A stretch of 42,396 nt of DNA from a virus: positions 1-42,396 of IMG/VR virus record IMGVR_UViG_3300035681_000043. One strand, written 5' to 3'. Positions 7,472 through 13,876 of this stretch are shown piece by piece (position 1 is the stretch's first letter; each line of letters starts with the position of its first letter). The position numbers were made by a program, and so were the translations under genes. The notes below the pieces were generated by a model. The model worked only from the letters and a program-made list of their open reading frames with translations. It searched no databases and was not told the origin of the DNA.

Positions 7472-7640
7472 TGTAATATAATTCTTTTTTTAATAAATCC
7501 ATATAAAAGTCACTAAGATCCCATTCGTTTCTTAACGCTTCTTGTATTCTTTTTACTTTGTTGCAAATCAATGTGTTATCATTACTATCTGCGACAGAAT
7601 AAATAGTATCAAGCTCTTCCATTATTTCTAGTTTTGTCAT
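7449..7640 (-). CDS. Small hypothetical protein (63 aa)
   Basis: Not recognised. Helical, acidic: MTKLEIMEELDTIYSVAD then CNKVKRIQEALRNEWDLSDF. Overlaps both neighbours (23 and 4 bases), so it is embedded in the operon and likely translated. No motif or membrane segment. Confidence 0.6.
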   Translation of the reverse strand: MTKLEIMEELDTIYSVADSNDNTLICNKVKRIQEALRNEWDLSDFYMDLLKKELYYNETNTQV

Positions 7641-7891
7641 AATCCTTTTTCTTTCATAAATTTTTTAATATCACCTATTGTAAAAATGCCTTGTTGCGTA
7701 TTATCCAAAGCATAAACTTTTATATCATCGCTTAAATAAGGGCCTACATCATTAATCCACCTTGAATATGTCCCTCTATGGAATACTGGTTCAAATATGC
7801 TTGTTGATATATAGTCTAATAAGTCTCCGTCTTCATCAACTAACTTTTCGTGTTCAATGTTTTGTGTTAAAATTCCAAATTTTGTACTCAT
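7637..7891 (-). CDS. Small hypothetical protein (84 aa)
   Basis: Not recognised. Mixed alpha/beta, starting MSTKFGILTQNIEHEKLVDE and ending FTIGDIKKFMKEKGL. It contains several aromatic and acidic residues but no catalytic pattern. It overlaps the upstream 147-aa gene and the downstream gene by 4 bases each (translational coupling). Confidence 0.65.
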   Translation of the reverse strand: MSTKFGILTQNIEHEKLVDEDGDLLDYISTSIFEPVFHRGTYSRWINDVGPYLSDDIKVYALDNTQQGIFTIGDIKKFMKEKGL

Positions 7892-8331
7892 AATTTATCT
7901 TTTAAGTGTGCTTTACCAAATTCATAATATTTTTTATAACCTTCAACTGCATCAGCCATTTTGTATTCATCGGGCATGCATTGCGGTGGATCGCAAAAGT
8001 CATCAGAGTGTATAGCAACCGGAACGTTAGCTAATACTTCACGACACTTTTCAATTGTTAAATGATATTTGCCATAACGTCGAGTATATTCAGCACCAAG
8101 AGCTAACATATATTCGTAGCACCATAAGTAATTAGAACGTGATGATCGTACCCATACTGCTGATGGATGATTCATGTGTGTTTTCTTATAGGGTACATCA
8201 TTAGGATTACCAGATAAGTGATGAGCTGTGCAAAGTAATTGAGCAGCTTCTAATACCATTTTAACAACATGCTTCCCGTAGTGCATTCTTGCTGCTTTAA
8301 CCGGGTCTCGATCTAAATAGAATATGTTCAT
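7888..8331 (-). CDS. Conserved phage protein, His/Cys-rich, unknown function
   Basis: 147 aa. Recognisable as a recurrent phage protein type: MNIFYLDRDPVKAARMHYGK, KHVVKMVLEAAQLLCTAHH, THMNHPSAVWVRSSRSNYLW, LGAEYTRRYGKYH. Many conserved His, Arg and Trp residues suggest an enzyme or nucleic acid-binding protein, and relatives are sometimes annotated near DNA glycosylase families; I cannot confirm that from sequence alone. It is the first gene after repeated promoter copy 1 (TAATAT box 24 bases before its ATG), so it heads a leftward transcription unit running to about 7.1 kb or further. Confidence 0.75.
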   Translation of the reverse strand: MNIFYLDRDPVKAARMHYGKHVVKMVLEAAQLLCTAHHLSGNPNDVPYKKTHMNHPSAVWVRSSRSNYLWCYEYMLALGAEYTRRYGKYHLTIEKCREVLANVPVAIHSDDFCDPPQCMPDEYKMADAVEGYKKYYEFGKAHLKDKL

Positions 8332-8355
8332 AGTTAATTTATTTTAGTTACATTA

Positions 8356-8388
8356 ATATTATCTTGTTTGGTTCGTATTCAGACTGTA
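8356..8388 (-). promoter_or_regulatory. Repeated phage promoter, copy 1
   Basis: Minus strand: TACAG, 4 bases, AATACG, 12 bases ending in AGA, TAATAT, then leader AATGTAACTAAAATAA. The -10-like box lies 24 bases before the ATG of the gene at 7888-8331. The promoter overlaps the last codons of the upstream 51-aa gene. Confidence 0.8.
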
Positions 8389-8514
8389 AGAGTAAATCTT
8401 TTTTAAGGAACTATATTGCCTATTATTATTACAATAAGAGCAATCACCATTATTTCTGCACTTATGACTAACTGCTTTACCTCCTGTTTTATTTTGTTTA
8501 ATTGTTCTACTCAT
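8359..8514 (-). CDS. Small Cys/Lys-rich phage protein (51 aa)
   Basis: The start at 8512-8514 (MSRTIKQNKTGGKAVSHKCR) is preferred over a longer reading that would run through the tRNA-like element upstream. NNGDCSYCNNNR gives a CxxC after an earlier Cys, a possible zinc knuckle; the opening MSRTIKQNKTGGKAVSH is a common small phage protein type. The C-terminal ten residues and the stop codon are encoded inside promoter copy 1, a notable case of coding and regulatory DNA sharing bases. Confidence 0.6.
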   Translation of the reverse strand: MSRTIKQNKTGGKAVSHKCRNNGDCSYCNNNRQYSSLKKIYSYSLNTNQTR

Positions 8515-8529
8515 AATAATTAATTTTGG

Positions 8530-8597
8530 AACTAAAAGAGGAATCGAACCCCAAAACCCGTCAGTTGTTACCAATTCAATGGCTACCAAACTTAGTT
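8530..8597 (-). tRNA. Degenerate tRNA-Gln(UUG)-like element
   Basis: Minus strand. A good 7-bp acceptor stem (AACTAAG with TTTAGTT, one G-U) encloses a classical T arm (GGGG-TTCGATT-CCTC). Between them TAGCC, TTGGTAA and ACGGGTTTTG resemble the D region and 5' anticodon arm of tRNA-Gln, with the anticodon TTG following. The 3' half of the anticodon stem and the variable region are missing: the T arm follows almost at once, and the total is only 68 bases. It is either a decayed tRNA or a tRNA-like 3' domain of the structured RNA upstream. Confidence 0.5.
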
Positions 8598-9086
8598 CTT
8601 TTTTGTTAGTGTGCAAACCGGTTATTTTCTTTATATGCACGCTTCAGTTACAACCTTGGATCCGTTCCGGTTAATTTTCACGTAACCCCAGTGACTAACA
8701 TTATTTTAGCACCCTCTATTCGTTATCTAGACCATCACAAGTGATTTCTAATATAACACTTCTAGTAGGGTCACGTAGTAAGAGATGTTCTAAATGTTTG
8801 CACCAGATAGACTGGGACACATTACTACTTGCCGAGAACTCATTTGTGTTGTAGTGTTCATTGTATCTACTCTTTACTGCATTCCTTTCTCAAGGGAACA
8901 ACACATCTACCATTACTGATAGTATCTTTATGTAAATTATTGTGGATTTAAACCACTTACCATTTATTTCTAAATGAGCCATTACAATCGGCATCTTTTA
9001 ACTTACAAAGGTATTCAATGTTTAACCTTTAGCTTCTAGCGGATTATAAGTTCCGGCGCTTTACACAGCTTAGCTATTTTCTTCAT
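8598..9086 (-). ncRNA. Candidate large structured non-coding RNA
   Basis: About 490 bases without a plausible gene, visibly less AT-rich than the surroundings and read in the same direction as its neighbours. Minus-strand hairpins include AAAGGT/ACCTTT (9007-9030) nested inside AACTTA/TAAGTT (9000-9052), CATTTA-GAAA-TAAATG with a GNRA tetraloop (8961-8976), GTGG/CCAC (8942-8956), CTATC/GGTAG (8907-8922), ATCAC/GTGAT (8734-8745), GGTTA/TAACC (8669-8687) and GTGCA/TGCAC (8611-8640). It leads directly into a tRNA-like element. Large phage RNAs next to tRNAs are known (GOLLD and ROOL classes); membership here is not shown. The 5' boundary is uncertain and its promoter is not evident. Confidence 0.55.
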
Positions 9087-9704
9087 TTATGATTCATAAG
9101 GTTTAAATTTAATTCCACGAGCTATTCTATAATTTTCCCACACTATAGCTTGTAATTCATGTGGTAGTAAGTCCAATTTAGCTGCTGCATATTCGTAGCA
9201 TTGTTCAAAGAAACTGTATTGATTATCCGTTAATACTGCTAATTTTTTATCCAATGGTCGAACATCATTATTATTCTGAATAGACGCTGCAATAGCATGG
9301 CGGTCAATAGTTACACCATAAATTTCATTAGGTAACAATATGTTTAAAAAGAATCGCTGTGTTTTATTACCGTTTAATATAGCTACAATTTCTTCTTTAG
9401 AGGTGGCCAACATAATTTTATGTGCTTTTGCTTTGTTAGCGTTAGTTTGGTTATGTGTATCACCTGTAGACAAGAATCTTTCTGCTTGTTTTTTGTTTTC
9501 TTCCCAAGACTTTTGAGGAGATAAAGAGCTGATCAAACCGCAAACGTTTAATAGCGGAGTGTTGTACTTAGCAGAAAGGTGTATAGCAAAGTCGTTAGCG
9601 TTAACATACCATGATTTGCCATAGTCGTTGTGTGCCCACATTTTTAATCTTTTCACTACAATTCTTTTTGACAATTTGTCACCTTTGAAATTTATTGTTT
9701 TCAT
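9087..9704 (-). CDS. Conserved phage protein, possible HhH-type DNA glycosylase-like fold
   Basis: 205 aa. Mostly helical with conserved-looking patches: HNDYGKSWYVNANDFAIHLS, NVCGLISSLSPQKSWEENKK, FFLNILLPNEIYGVTIDRHA, then LLPHELQAIVWENYRIARG. The arrangement of a helical bundle with TIDRHA (Asp in a conserved turn) and a late WENYR is reminiscent of the helix-hairpin-helix glycosylase superfamily, but no HhH hairpin is unambiguous, so treat the role as unknown. It ends immediately before the candidate structured RNA and begins 2 bases after the next upstream gene. Confidence 0.7.
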   Translation of the reverse strand: MKTINFKGDKLSKRIVVKRLKMWAHNDYGKSWYVNANDFAIHLSAKYNTPLLNVCGLISSLSPQKSWEENKKQAERFLSTGDTHNQTNANKAKAHKIMLATSKEEIVAILNGNKTQRFFLNILLPNEIYGVTIDRHAIAASIQNNNDVRPLDKKLAVLTDNQYSFFEQCYEYAAAKLDLLPHELQAIVWENYRIARGIKFKPYES

Positions 9705-9705
9705 A

Positions 9706-10149
9706 TCAATACCATTTACATTCAGGGTAGTTAGCTACCATTTTTTCTATTACTTGTTTTCTATATTCTAATTGCTGTGTTGTTGTACCGCTACGTTGAT
9801 CAGATGGTAATACAATTGCTTTGTTTTGTTGAAAATCCCAAATAGCTTTTTGTTTATTAGTCATACCTTCAATCAATGCAAATTTTAAGTTTGTCCAGTG
9901 AGTTGAAACGTCAAAGTATATTTTGTCATCATCGATCCATATACCTACAAATTGATTATGTAACAATTCAAAACAGTCTACAATTTCAATAAACAATGCT
10001 GGCGATAATTCATTTAGTGGAACGATTGCATCAACCTCTGGTTCACTAACCATAAAACCTTGATCTGGAGTAAATAAACTTTTTGATGTTGGGCAATAAG
10101 TTGCGCCGCCATTTTCTAATACATAGGTATATAAATCTTTTAGTGTCAT
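9706..10149 (-). CDS. Conserved-type phage protein of unknown function
   Basis: 147 aa. The opening MTLKDLYTYVLENGGATYC followed by GFMVSEPEVDAIVP, and the central FELLHNQFVGIWIDDDKIYF, DVSTHWTNLKFALIEGMTN, define a globular alpha/beta protein type common in Bacteroidota phages. An acidic face is evident. No enzymatic motif is recognisable. It is in the same leftward run as the 205-aa gene (2-base gap). Confidence 0.7.
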   Translation of the reverse strand: MTLKDLYTYVLENGGATYCPTSKSLFTPDQGFMVSEPEVDAIVPLNELSPALFIEIVDCFELLHNQFVGIWIDDDKIYFDVSTHWTNLKFALIEGMTNKQKAIWDFQQNKAIVLPSDQRSGTTTQQLEYRKQVIEKMVANYPECKWY

Positions 10150-10167
10150 AATATTACAGGTTTTAAT

Positions 10168-10416
10168 TTAATTATATTTATAATAATAATCACTCATATT
10201 ATTTATAAGTTCTCTGCCATACGCGGTATGAAAACCATAACTGTGTGTGTTACTTCCGATTGGTTTATTCTCTAATAATAAATACAACATATCAAATTCA
10301 TTCTCTTCAAATTTTTTGCTTACTTTTGTTATAGCTTTTGCTAAAGCATTACAGTCATGTCTTGGTGTTTGTTGTAATTCATTTTCTATATAGTCTTTAA
10401 TTTGTTTTGAGGTCAT
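10168..10416 (-). CDS. Small hypothetical protein (82 aa)
   Basis: Not recognised. N-terminal helix (MTSKQIKDYIENELQQTP), CNALAKAITKVSKKF, and a Tyr/His-rich C-terminus (SYGFHTAYGRELINN, SDYYYKYN). Overlaps the upstream SH3-like gene by 4 bases. No domain assigned. Confidence 0.6.
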   Translation of the reverse strand: MTSKQIKDYIENELQQTPRHDCNALAKAITKVSKKFEENEFDMLYLLLENKPIGSNTHSYGFHTAYGRELINNMSDYYYKYN

Positions 10417-10676
10417 AATATTACTGTTTGTCCGTGAGCTTTTACTTTTAATAATCTATCAAAACTGAATGTTCTGAATGCATCATCATGCATCGAGAAT
10501 ACTACTACATTATTACGCGATTCTGGATTATATTTCATTCCAGCACCAGTAACATACTTTCTAACACCGAATCTAACTACCATAGTTCGAACGGTATAAT
10601 CTTTCTTTAAGAAGGTAACACTGAATAGCTTACCTTCATTTCCTACAAATTCTTTTAAGTCGTTAATTGTTTTCAT
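10413..10676 (-). CDS. SH3 beta-barrel-like small protein (DUF2693-type)
   Basis: 87 aa, dominated by alternating beta strands: GKLFSVTFLKKDYTVRTMVV, RFGVRKYVTGAGMKYN, NNVVVFSMHDDAFRTFSFDR, LLKVKAHGQTVIL. The pattern (FxKKDGTxR ... VFDxxxxxFRxFxxxRLLxV) is that of the small SH3-barrel proteins widespread in Bacteroidetes and their phages. A nucleic acid-binding function is often assumed but not demonstrated. It overlaps its downstream neighbour by 4 bases. Confidence 0.65.
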   Translation of the reverse strand: MKTINDLKEFVGNEGKLFSVTFLKKDYTVRTMVVRFGVRKYVTGAGMKYNPESRNNVVVFSMHDDAFRTFSFDRLLKVKAHGQTVIL

Positions 10677-10682
10677 ACTTTA

Positions 10683-11039
10683 TTATTTTTTATCTTGTTG
10701 TAGTATTTCAGATAATTCTTCTGAGAAATTTCTAATAAAACTACGGTCATCAAATGATGTGTTAAATTCAAGTGAATAGTTTCCACTATAACCACCATTT
10801 AATTCTGGTTCAACCTCTATGCAATCTTCAAATGGGTAGTTATCAAGTACCTCTCCAGCGGCTTTTACTATTGTGTCAATGTCATAACCGGTTGTTGGAG
10901 TGGTTTCTGGTAAGCTAGTAAATTGTTCTTGTAAAGATGCAATAAGATTTATTACATCATTTTTAGCAAAGATGCTGCTAGATGAGTTGTCTATTCGTGA
11001 TATCATACTATCGAATAAAGTGTTTTGTTCTTGTGTCAT
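10683..11039 (-). CDS. Acidic hypothetical protein (118 aa)
   Basis: Not recognised. Acidic overall; starts MTQEQNTLFDSMISRIDNSS, central TGYDIDTIVKAAGEVLDNYP, ends SFIRNFSEELSEILQQDKK. First gene behind promoter copy 2 (-10-like box 25 bases before its ATG), so it probably heads a unit that includes the SH3-like gene and those further left. The small, acidic character fits host-modifying or DNA-mimic proteins, without direct evidence. Confidence 0.65.
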   Translation of the reverse strand: MTQEQNTLFDSMISRIDNSSSSIFAKNDVINLIASLQEQFTSLPETTPTTGYDIDTIVKAAGEVLDNYPFEDCIEVEPELNGGYSGNYSLEFNTSFDDRSFIRNFSEELSEILQQDKK

Positions 11040-11063
11040 GATTATTTATTTTTAGTTACATTT

Positions 11064-11096
11064 ATATTATCAATTTGTTATCGTGTTTGGTCTGTA
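11064..11096 (-). promoter_or_regulatory. Repeated phage promoter, copy 2
   Basis: TACAG, 4 bases, AACACG (one change from AATACG), 12 bases ending in TGA, TAATAT, then leader AATGTAACTAAAAATAA. It abuts the TAA stop of the upstream 73-aa gene and sits 25 bases before the ATG of the gene at 10683-11039. Confidence 0.82.
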
Positions 11097-11318
11097 TTAG
11101 ATTTGTTTTTCTTCAAAGTATAAACCTTCAGTTAATGGAAAGCATATTGTACCGTCTTCTTCGTGTAGATAGCCACCGTCATTAGCGGATACTTGAGTAA
11201 AGAATATAGTCTTGTTTTCTATTCTATTGAGTACTACCTCACAATCGTTTTTAGCATCGGTATAATAAACAACACCGGGTTTTATTTTATTCAATTCAAC
11301 CATTTTAGCCATAAGCAT
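11097..11318 (-). CDS. Small hypothetical protein (73 aa)
   Basis: Beta-rich: MVELNKIKPGVVYYTDAKN, CEVVLNRIENKTIFFTQV, TICFPLTEGLYFEEKQI. Several Met codons near the start (residues 1, 3, 6) leave the exact start open. Its stop codon abuts promoter copy 2. Looks like a small barrel; function unknown. Confidence 0.6.
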   Translation of the reverse strand: MLMAKMVELNKIKPGVVYYTDAKNDCEVVLNRIENKTIFFTQVSANDGGYLHEEDGTICFPLTEGLYFEEKQI

Positions 11319-11327
11319 ATATTTTTA

Positions 11328-11504
11328 TTATTTAGCAATGTAGGTGAAACCTTTGTAGTTAAACCATCTCGTAATACCCTGTTGATCTTTTTCGTCGTTA
11401 GCTATAAAGCCAAACGTTTGTGGTAAATCGCCAACTAAGTACGGAGTGTATAGCACACCGTTAAGGCGTATTAAGTTGTTCTTTAAAAATTTAATTTTCT
11501 TCAT
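11328..11504 (-). CDS. Small basic hypothetical protein (58 aa)
   Basis: Minus-strand ATG at 11502-11504 gives MKKIKFLKNNLIRLNGVLYT, then LVGDLPQTFGFIANDEKDQQ and ends WFNYKGFTYIAK. It fills the gap between two other genes and overlaps the end of the upstream gene by 14 bases. A beta-rich, well-formed small protein; function unknown. Confidence 0.55.
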   Translation of the reverse strand: MKKIKFLKNNLIRLNGVLYTPYLVGDLPQTFGFIANDEKDQQGITRWFNYKGFTYIAK

Positions 11505-11709
11505 AGTCGTTAGTTAATTTTAGTATAAAATTCCATATATCTAATTCTCTTTGTGAGGATAGTAAGCACAGTTCTAACTGTTCCGTGCTTAATACCCCAT
11601 TACCTTTTGATTCTCTTAATTCTTTTCTGTAGTCTGCTACATCAAATCCAAGAGTCGTTACCTTCGCTAGCGCTTTAAGTCTAGTTCTTTCCGTTATAGT
11701 TTCTACCAT
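11491..11709 (-). CDS. Small helical protein (72 aa)
   Basis: The ATG at 11707-11709 (MVETITERTRLKALAKV) is preferred to a TTG three codons upstream. Helical, with LSTEQLELCLLSSQRELDIW and a Asp/Glu C-terminus. Overlaps both neighbours. Not recognised. Confidence 0.6.
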   Translation of the reverse strand: MVETITERTRLKALAKVTTLGFDVADYRKELRESKGNGVLSTEQLELCLLSSQRELDIWNFILKLTNDYEEN

Positions 11710-11818
11710 CTTTATCAATCATTGAGGTGAATGCTTGCAACATTTTTTCGTTGTCTGAGTAATAATAACTTTTCACTACATCACGCATCCACGTGTTAAA
11801 CTTATCTGCATTTTCCAT
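11681..11818 (-). CDS. 45-aa hypothetical protein
   Basis: ATG at 11816-11818 on the minus strand: MENADKFNTWMRDVVKSYYY, then SDNEKMLQAFTSMIDKDGRN. It occupies the gap between two genes and overlaps the downstream one by 29 bases. Short but with normal codon use and a tight fit to its upstream neighbour; moderate confidence. Confidence 0.45.
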   Translation of the reverse strand: MENADKFNTWMRDVVKSYYYSDNEKMLQAFTSMIDKDGRNYNGKN

Positions 11819-11819
11819 A

Positions 11820-12020
11820 TTATAATTCATTTAAAAATATTTCCATAATTTCATCAATATCAGTCTCGCTTAGTATATTTATTATATCAACATCTTTGTA
11901 ATATACCGCTTGTAATTCGTAGTCAGGATGTTCTTCTGGTTGCCAGCGTGTGGCCGGTGTGTATTCACCATATTGTTTTACATCTACTTCGATCAATTCA
12001 CCTCTATACTCCAGATTCAT
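11820..12020 (-). CDS. Small acidic hypothetical protein (66 aa)
   Basis: Start at 12018-12020 (MNLEYRGELIEVDVKQYG) is preferred because of its A-rich leader AAAAAAGAACAAC; an in-frame ATG 11 codons upstream exists. The segment PATRWQPEEHPDYELQAVYY followed by DIINILSETDIDEIMEIF is a recurrent small phage protein pattern. Function unknown. Overlaps the upstream gene by 17 bases. Confidence 0.6.
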   Translation of the reverse strand: MNLEYRGELIEVDVKQYGEYTPATRWQPEEHPDYELQAVYYKDVDIINILSETDIDEIMEIFLNEL

Positions 12021-12219
12021 GTTGTTCTTTTTTAATGTTATACCAATACTCAAAACCTTCGTTTGTTTCGTCTAAAGGACACCAAGAATATATATCAAAT
12101 TTTTCACTTGATATTAAGTAAGCTAAGTATTCAACGTCATATACTTTCAATGTATTGTTAATAGCTTTTACTTGGTCTATTCTACTCAATTTTCTAAAAT
12201 CTATATTCATCTTTTTCAT
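12004..12219 (-). CDS. Small hypothetical protein (71 aa)
   Basis: Not recognised. MKKMNIDFRKLSRIDQVKAI then KVYDVEYLAYLISSEKFDIY and an aromatic C-terminus (GFEYWYNIKKEQHESGV). One base separates it from the upstream gene. Probably globular; function unknown. Confidence 0.6.
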   Translation of the reverse strand: MKKMNIDFRKLSRIDQVKAINNTLKVYDVEYLAYLISSEKFDIYSWCPLDETNEGFEYWYNIKKEQHESGV

Positions 12220-12220
12220 A

Positions 12221-12460
12221 TTATTCTATTATTAAAGTTTCACCTGCTGTTAATACTCGCACTTTTAAAGTGTTACAATCTATGTCTGTCCAATGACGCC
12301 CATATTCCATACCTAAGGATATAGCCACGTTACCAAATCTTTGTACAATTCTACCTTTATAATCTTGGTATCCATTCTCTACTATAATAGCTATTTGACC
12401 GTCTTTTAACTGATTCATCTCTATAGCATTTAATTCTGGGTCTTGTTTTAATCTTACCAT
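12221..12460 (-). CDS. Small beta-rich hypothetical protein (79 aa)
   Basis: Beta-strand rich: QLKDGQIAIIVENGYQDYKG, RIVQRFGNVAISLGMEYG, TLKVRVLTAGETLIIE. Compatible with a small barrel fold. The stop lies 1 base upstream of the next gene and the start 1 base after the previous gene. Function unknown. Confidence 0.6.
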   Translation of the reverse strand: MVRLKQDPELNAIEMNQLKDGQIAIIVENGYQDYKGRIVQRFGNVAISLGMEYGRHWTDIDCNTLKVRVLTAGETLIIE

Positions 12461-12461
12461 G

Positions 12462-12632
12462 TTATTTATATATTATGTTTAATTCATCAACTAACATCCA
12501 CTCACAATTACTGTCTAATACATAGACACCATTTTTATCCGTAAAATCTTCCGGACAATCAAATTTACTATCATCGTACGTATATACATACACTTCACCA
12601 ACGCCGTGGTCTAATACAACTAATTTTTTCAT
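12462..12632 (-). CDS. 56-aa hypothetical protein
   Basis: ATG at 12630-12632: MKKLVVLDHGVGEVYVYTYD, then FDCPEDFTDKNGVYVLDSNC and ends WMLVDELNIIYK. This MKKLVVLDHG...VYVYxYD protein type is frequent in phages of Bacteroidota, function unknown. It lies exactly 25 bases behind the -10-like box of promoter copy 3, which strongly supports it. Confidence 0.65.
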   Translation of the reverse strand: MKKLVVLDHGVGEVYVYTYDDSKFDCPEDFTDKNGVYVLDSNCEWMLVDELNIIYK

Positions 12633-12656
12633 ATTACTTTATTTTTAATTACACTT

Positions 12657-12689
12657 ATATTATCATTTAACAATCGTATTAAGACTGTA
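12657..12689 (-). promoter_or_regulatory. Repeated phage promoter, copy 3
   Basis: TACAG, 4 bases, AATACG, 12 bases ending in TGA, TAATAT, leader AAGTGTAATTAAAAATAA. Drives the 56-aa gene. The TAA stop of the upstream zinc-knuckle gene is one base from the TACAG box. Confidence 0.85.
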
Positions 12690-12690
12690 T

Positions 12691-12852
12691 TTAATCATCA
12701 TCACCGTATGGTGCTTCATTCCAAGTTTTAAAATCATCTTCTTCATCTTCTCCGTCCCAATCCGTAAACTCACAATGCTCTAAACAATCGGCACACAACT
12801 CATCAAATATATGGTGTCTACCTGCTCCGCAACAATTACTATATTCTTCCAT
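12691..12852 (-). CDS. Small acidic zinc-knuckle protein (53 aa)
   Basis: ATG at 12850-12852: MEEYSNCCGAGRHHIF, then LCADCLEHCEFTDWDGEDEE and ending APYGDDD. Two Cys pairs (C7/C8 and C20/C23, with C27) and an Asp/Glu-rich tail match the common phage four-cysteine 'CCGA...CxxCxEHC' small-protein type. Likely binds one zinc. Function unknown. Confidence 0.6.
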   Translation of the reverse strand: MEEYSNCCGAGRHHIFDELCADCLEHCEFTDWDGEDEEDDFKTWNEAPYGDDD

Positions 12853-12869
12853 CTTACTTTATTTTTTAG

Positions 12870-13085
12870 TTATACAATAGGAACGTTGTAATGGTTCCAC
12901 AATCCTCTAAACGCATGGGTCTTACCTTTACGGAATACCGACTTACTACGGGTAATTACCTTACTACTCTCCTTAGCGGTGAAACATCGTATCTCACCGT
13001 ATTGTAATCTTACCAACTCTAAATGTGCATTACACTTAGCTCTCCTAGTACGTTCTCTGTACTCACAAACTTCTTGCATCGTCAT
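12870..13085 (-). CDS. Basic hypothetical protein (71 aa)
   Basis: Strongly basic (many Arg/Lys): QEVCEYRERTRRAKCNAHLE, then FTAKESSKVITRSKSVFRKG and ending FRGLWNHYNVPIV. Such composition suggests nucleic acid binding. Local base composition is less AT-rich than its neighbours. Not recognised. Confidence 0.55.
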   Translation of the reverse strand: MTMQEVCEYRERTRRAKCNAHLELVRLQYGEIRCFTAKESSKVITRSKSVFRKGKTHAFRGLWNHYNVPIV

Positions 13086-13102
13086 AATATATCTTTTTTT
13101 TA

Positions 13103-13366
13103 TTAGTTATTTTCGTAATCAAAGTGCGCCCAAATAGCTTGGTTAATTCGTTCAAGTTCGGTATCACCATTCAAATACCCTTTTACGGAATTATAGAACT
13201 TAGTTAACTCTACATCAATATTACTATAATCACTTTCAAAATACTCCAAACCCTCACCTTGCATATAGTTCAATCCAACAATATTACCATCTTCACGGAC
13301 AATTAACACATAACGGTCATCACCTTGACACCAATAAATCTCTTTACTTTTTACTAATTCATTCAT
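13103..13366 (-). CDS. Acidic hypothetical protein (87 aa)
   Basis: Start at 13364-13366 (MNELVKSKEIYWCQGDDRYV) is preferred because of its A-rich leader; an in-frame ATG nine codons upstream exists. It contains VLIVREDGNIVGLNYMQGEG, LEYFESDYSNIDVELTKF and a Trp-containing helical end. Acidic, probably globular; function unknown. Confidence 0.6.
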   Translation of the reverse strand: MNELVKSKEIYWCQGDDRYVLIVREDGNIVGLNYMQGEGLEYFESDYSNIDVELTKFYNSVKGYLNGDTELERINQAIWAHFDYENN

Positions 13367-13392
13367 AATTACTATTTTTTTAGGGTTAAACA

Positions 13393-13491
13393 CTATCTTC
13401 TTAGCACATACGAGGCACTTTTCGCCGCTTCTAAGAACTCAAATTTTAATTTTAATACTACGAACCTAAGGACACTAGAATAATTCTTCAT
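13393..13491 (-). CDS. Possible 32-aa basic peptide
   Basis: ATG at 13489-13491: MKNYSSVLRFVVLKLKFEFL, then EAAKSASYVLRR. It is the only ORF behind promoter copy 4 (box 34 bases upstream) before the 87-aa gene, so it may be translated or may simply be leader of that unit. Confidence 0.35.
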   Translation of the reverse strand: MKNYSSVLRFVVLKLKFEFLEAAKSASYVLRR

Positions 13492-13524
13492 AATCGTTTA
13501 TATTTAGTTGTTAATCTTACATCT

Positions 13525-13557
13525 ATATTATCAATCTACCATCGTATTGGTCTTGTA
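13525..13557 (-). promoter_or_regulatory. Repeated phage promoter, copy 4
   Basis: TACAA (one change), 4 bases, AATACG, 12 bases ending in TGA, TAATAT, leader AGATGTAAGATTAACAA. Drives the 32-aa ORF and the 87-aa gene beyond it. Confidence 0.8.
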
Positions 13558-13623
13558 TAAGGGTGGTACTTCATTTGCTTGAATTTAAAGTACTACGGGT
13601 ATAATCCCCTATCTCTCAGCTAC

Positions 13624-13713
13624 TTACGTGTTATTTTCTAACATTTCATTGAAGGTATCAACAAAATTTAGGTACTCGATGTACTCTTCGGTGGTCTTAA
13701 AGTTGTGTTCCAT
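13624..13713 (-). CDS. Possible 29-aa peptide
   Basis: ATG at 13711-13713: MEHNFKTTEEYIEYLNFVDT then FNEMLENNT. Short acidic helix. It starts 28 bases behind the box of promoter copy 5, the same geometry as the well-supported genes, which argues it is expressed. Confidence 0.45.
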   Translation of the reverse strand: MEHNFKTTEEYIEYLNFVDTFNEMLENNT

Positions 13714-13740
13714 AGGTTATTTTGTTTGTTTGTTACACAT

Positions 13741-13773
13741 ATATTATCAAAATGGTCTCGTATTTAGTCTGTA
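13741..13773 (-). promoter_or_regulatory. Repeated phage promoter, copy 5
   Basis: TATAGCA then TACAG, 4 bases, AATACG, 12 bases ending in TGA, TAATAT, leader ATGTGTAACAAACAAAC. Precedes the 29-aa ORF. The TATAGCATACAG upstream extension is shared with copies 6 and 12. Confidence 0.85.
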
Positions 13774-13828
13774 TGCTATACATTCGGTGATTAAAGGTTC
13801 CGTGGCGACCCAACGGGCTTTGGGAAAA

Positions 13829-13876
13829 GTGTGACACTAGGGTCTTAAGTTAATAAATAGTAGGCTAACGTCACAC
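13829..13876. promoter_or_regulatory. Inverted repeat copy 2 (operator-like)
   Basis: GTGTGACACTAG (13829-13840) and CTAACGTCACAC (13865-13876), with an AT-rich centre containing TTAATAAATAG. Same arrangement as the elements at 5401 and 16092. It lies between promoter copies 5 and 6 in DNA without a convincing gene, so transcription from copy 6 must cross it. Confidence 0.65.

Noticed and set aside
8359-8640. Longer 93-codon reading of the small Cys protein
   Set aside because: Its first 42 codons run through the tRNA-like element; the internal ATG at 8512-8514 starts the recognisable MSRTIKQNKTGGK protein.
8600-9086. tmRNA or group I intron in the gene-poor stretch
   Set aside because: No tmRNA-type 5' end pairing or plausible tag-coding frame, and no recognisable group I core (no GACUA / AAGAUAUAGUC-like P7 region) or flanking split gene.
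13628-13834. 68-codon plus-strand ORF
   Set aside because: It is antisense to promoter copy 5 and a minus-strand mini-gene; composition (Ser/Cys/Leu/Phe-rich) is that of a shadow frame.
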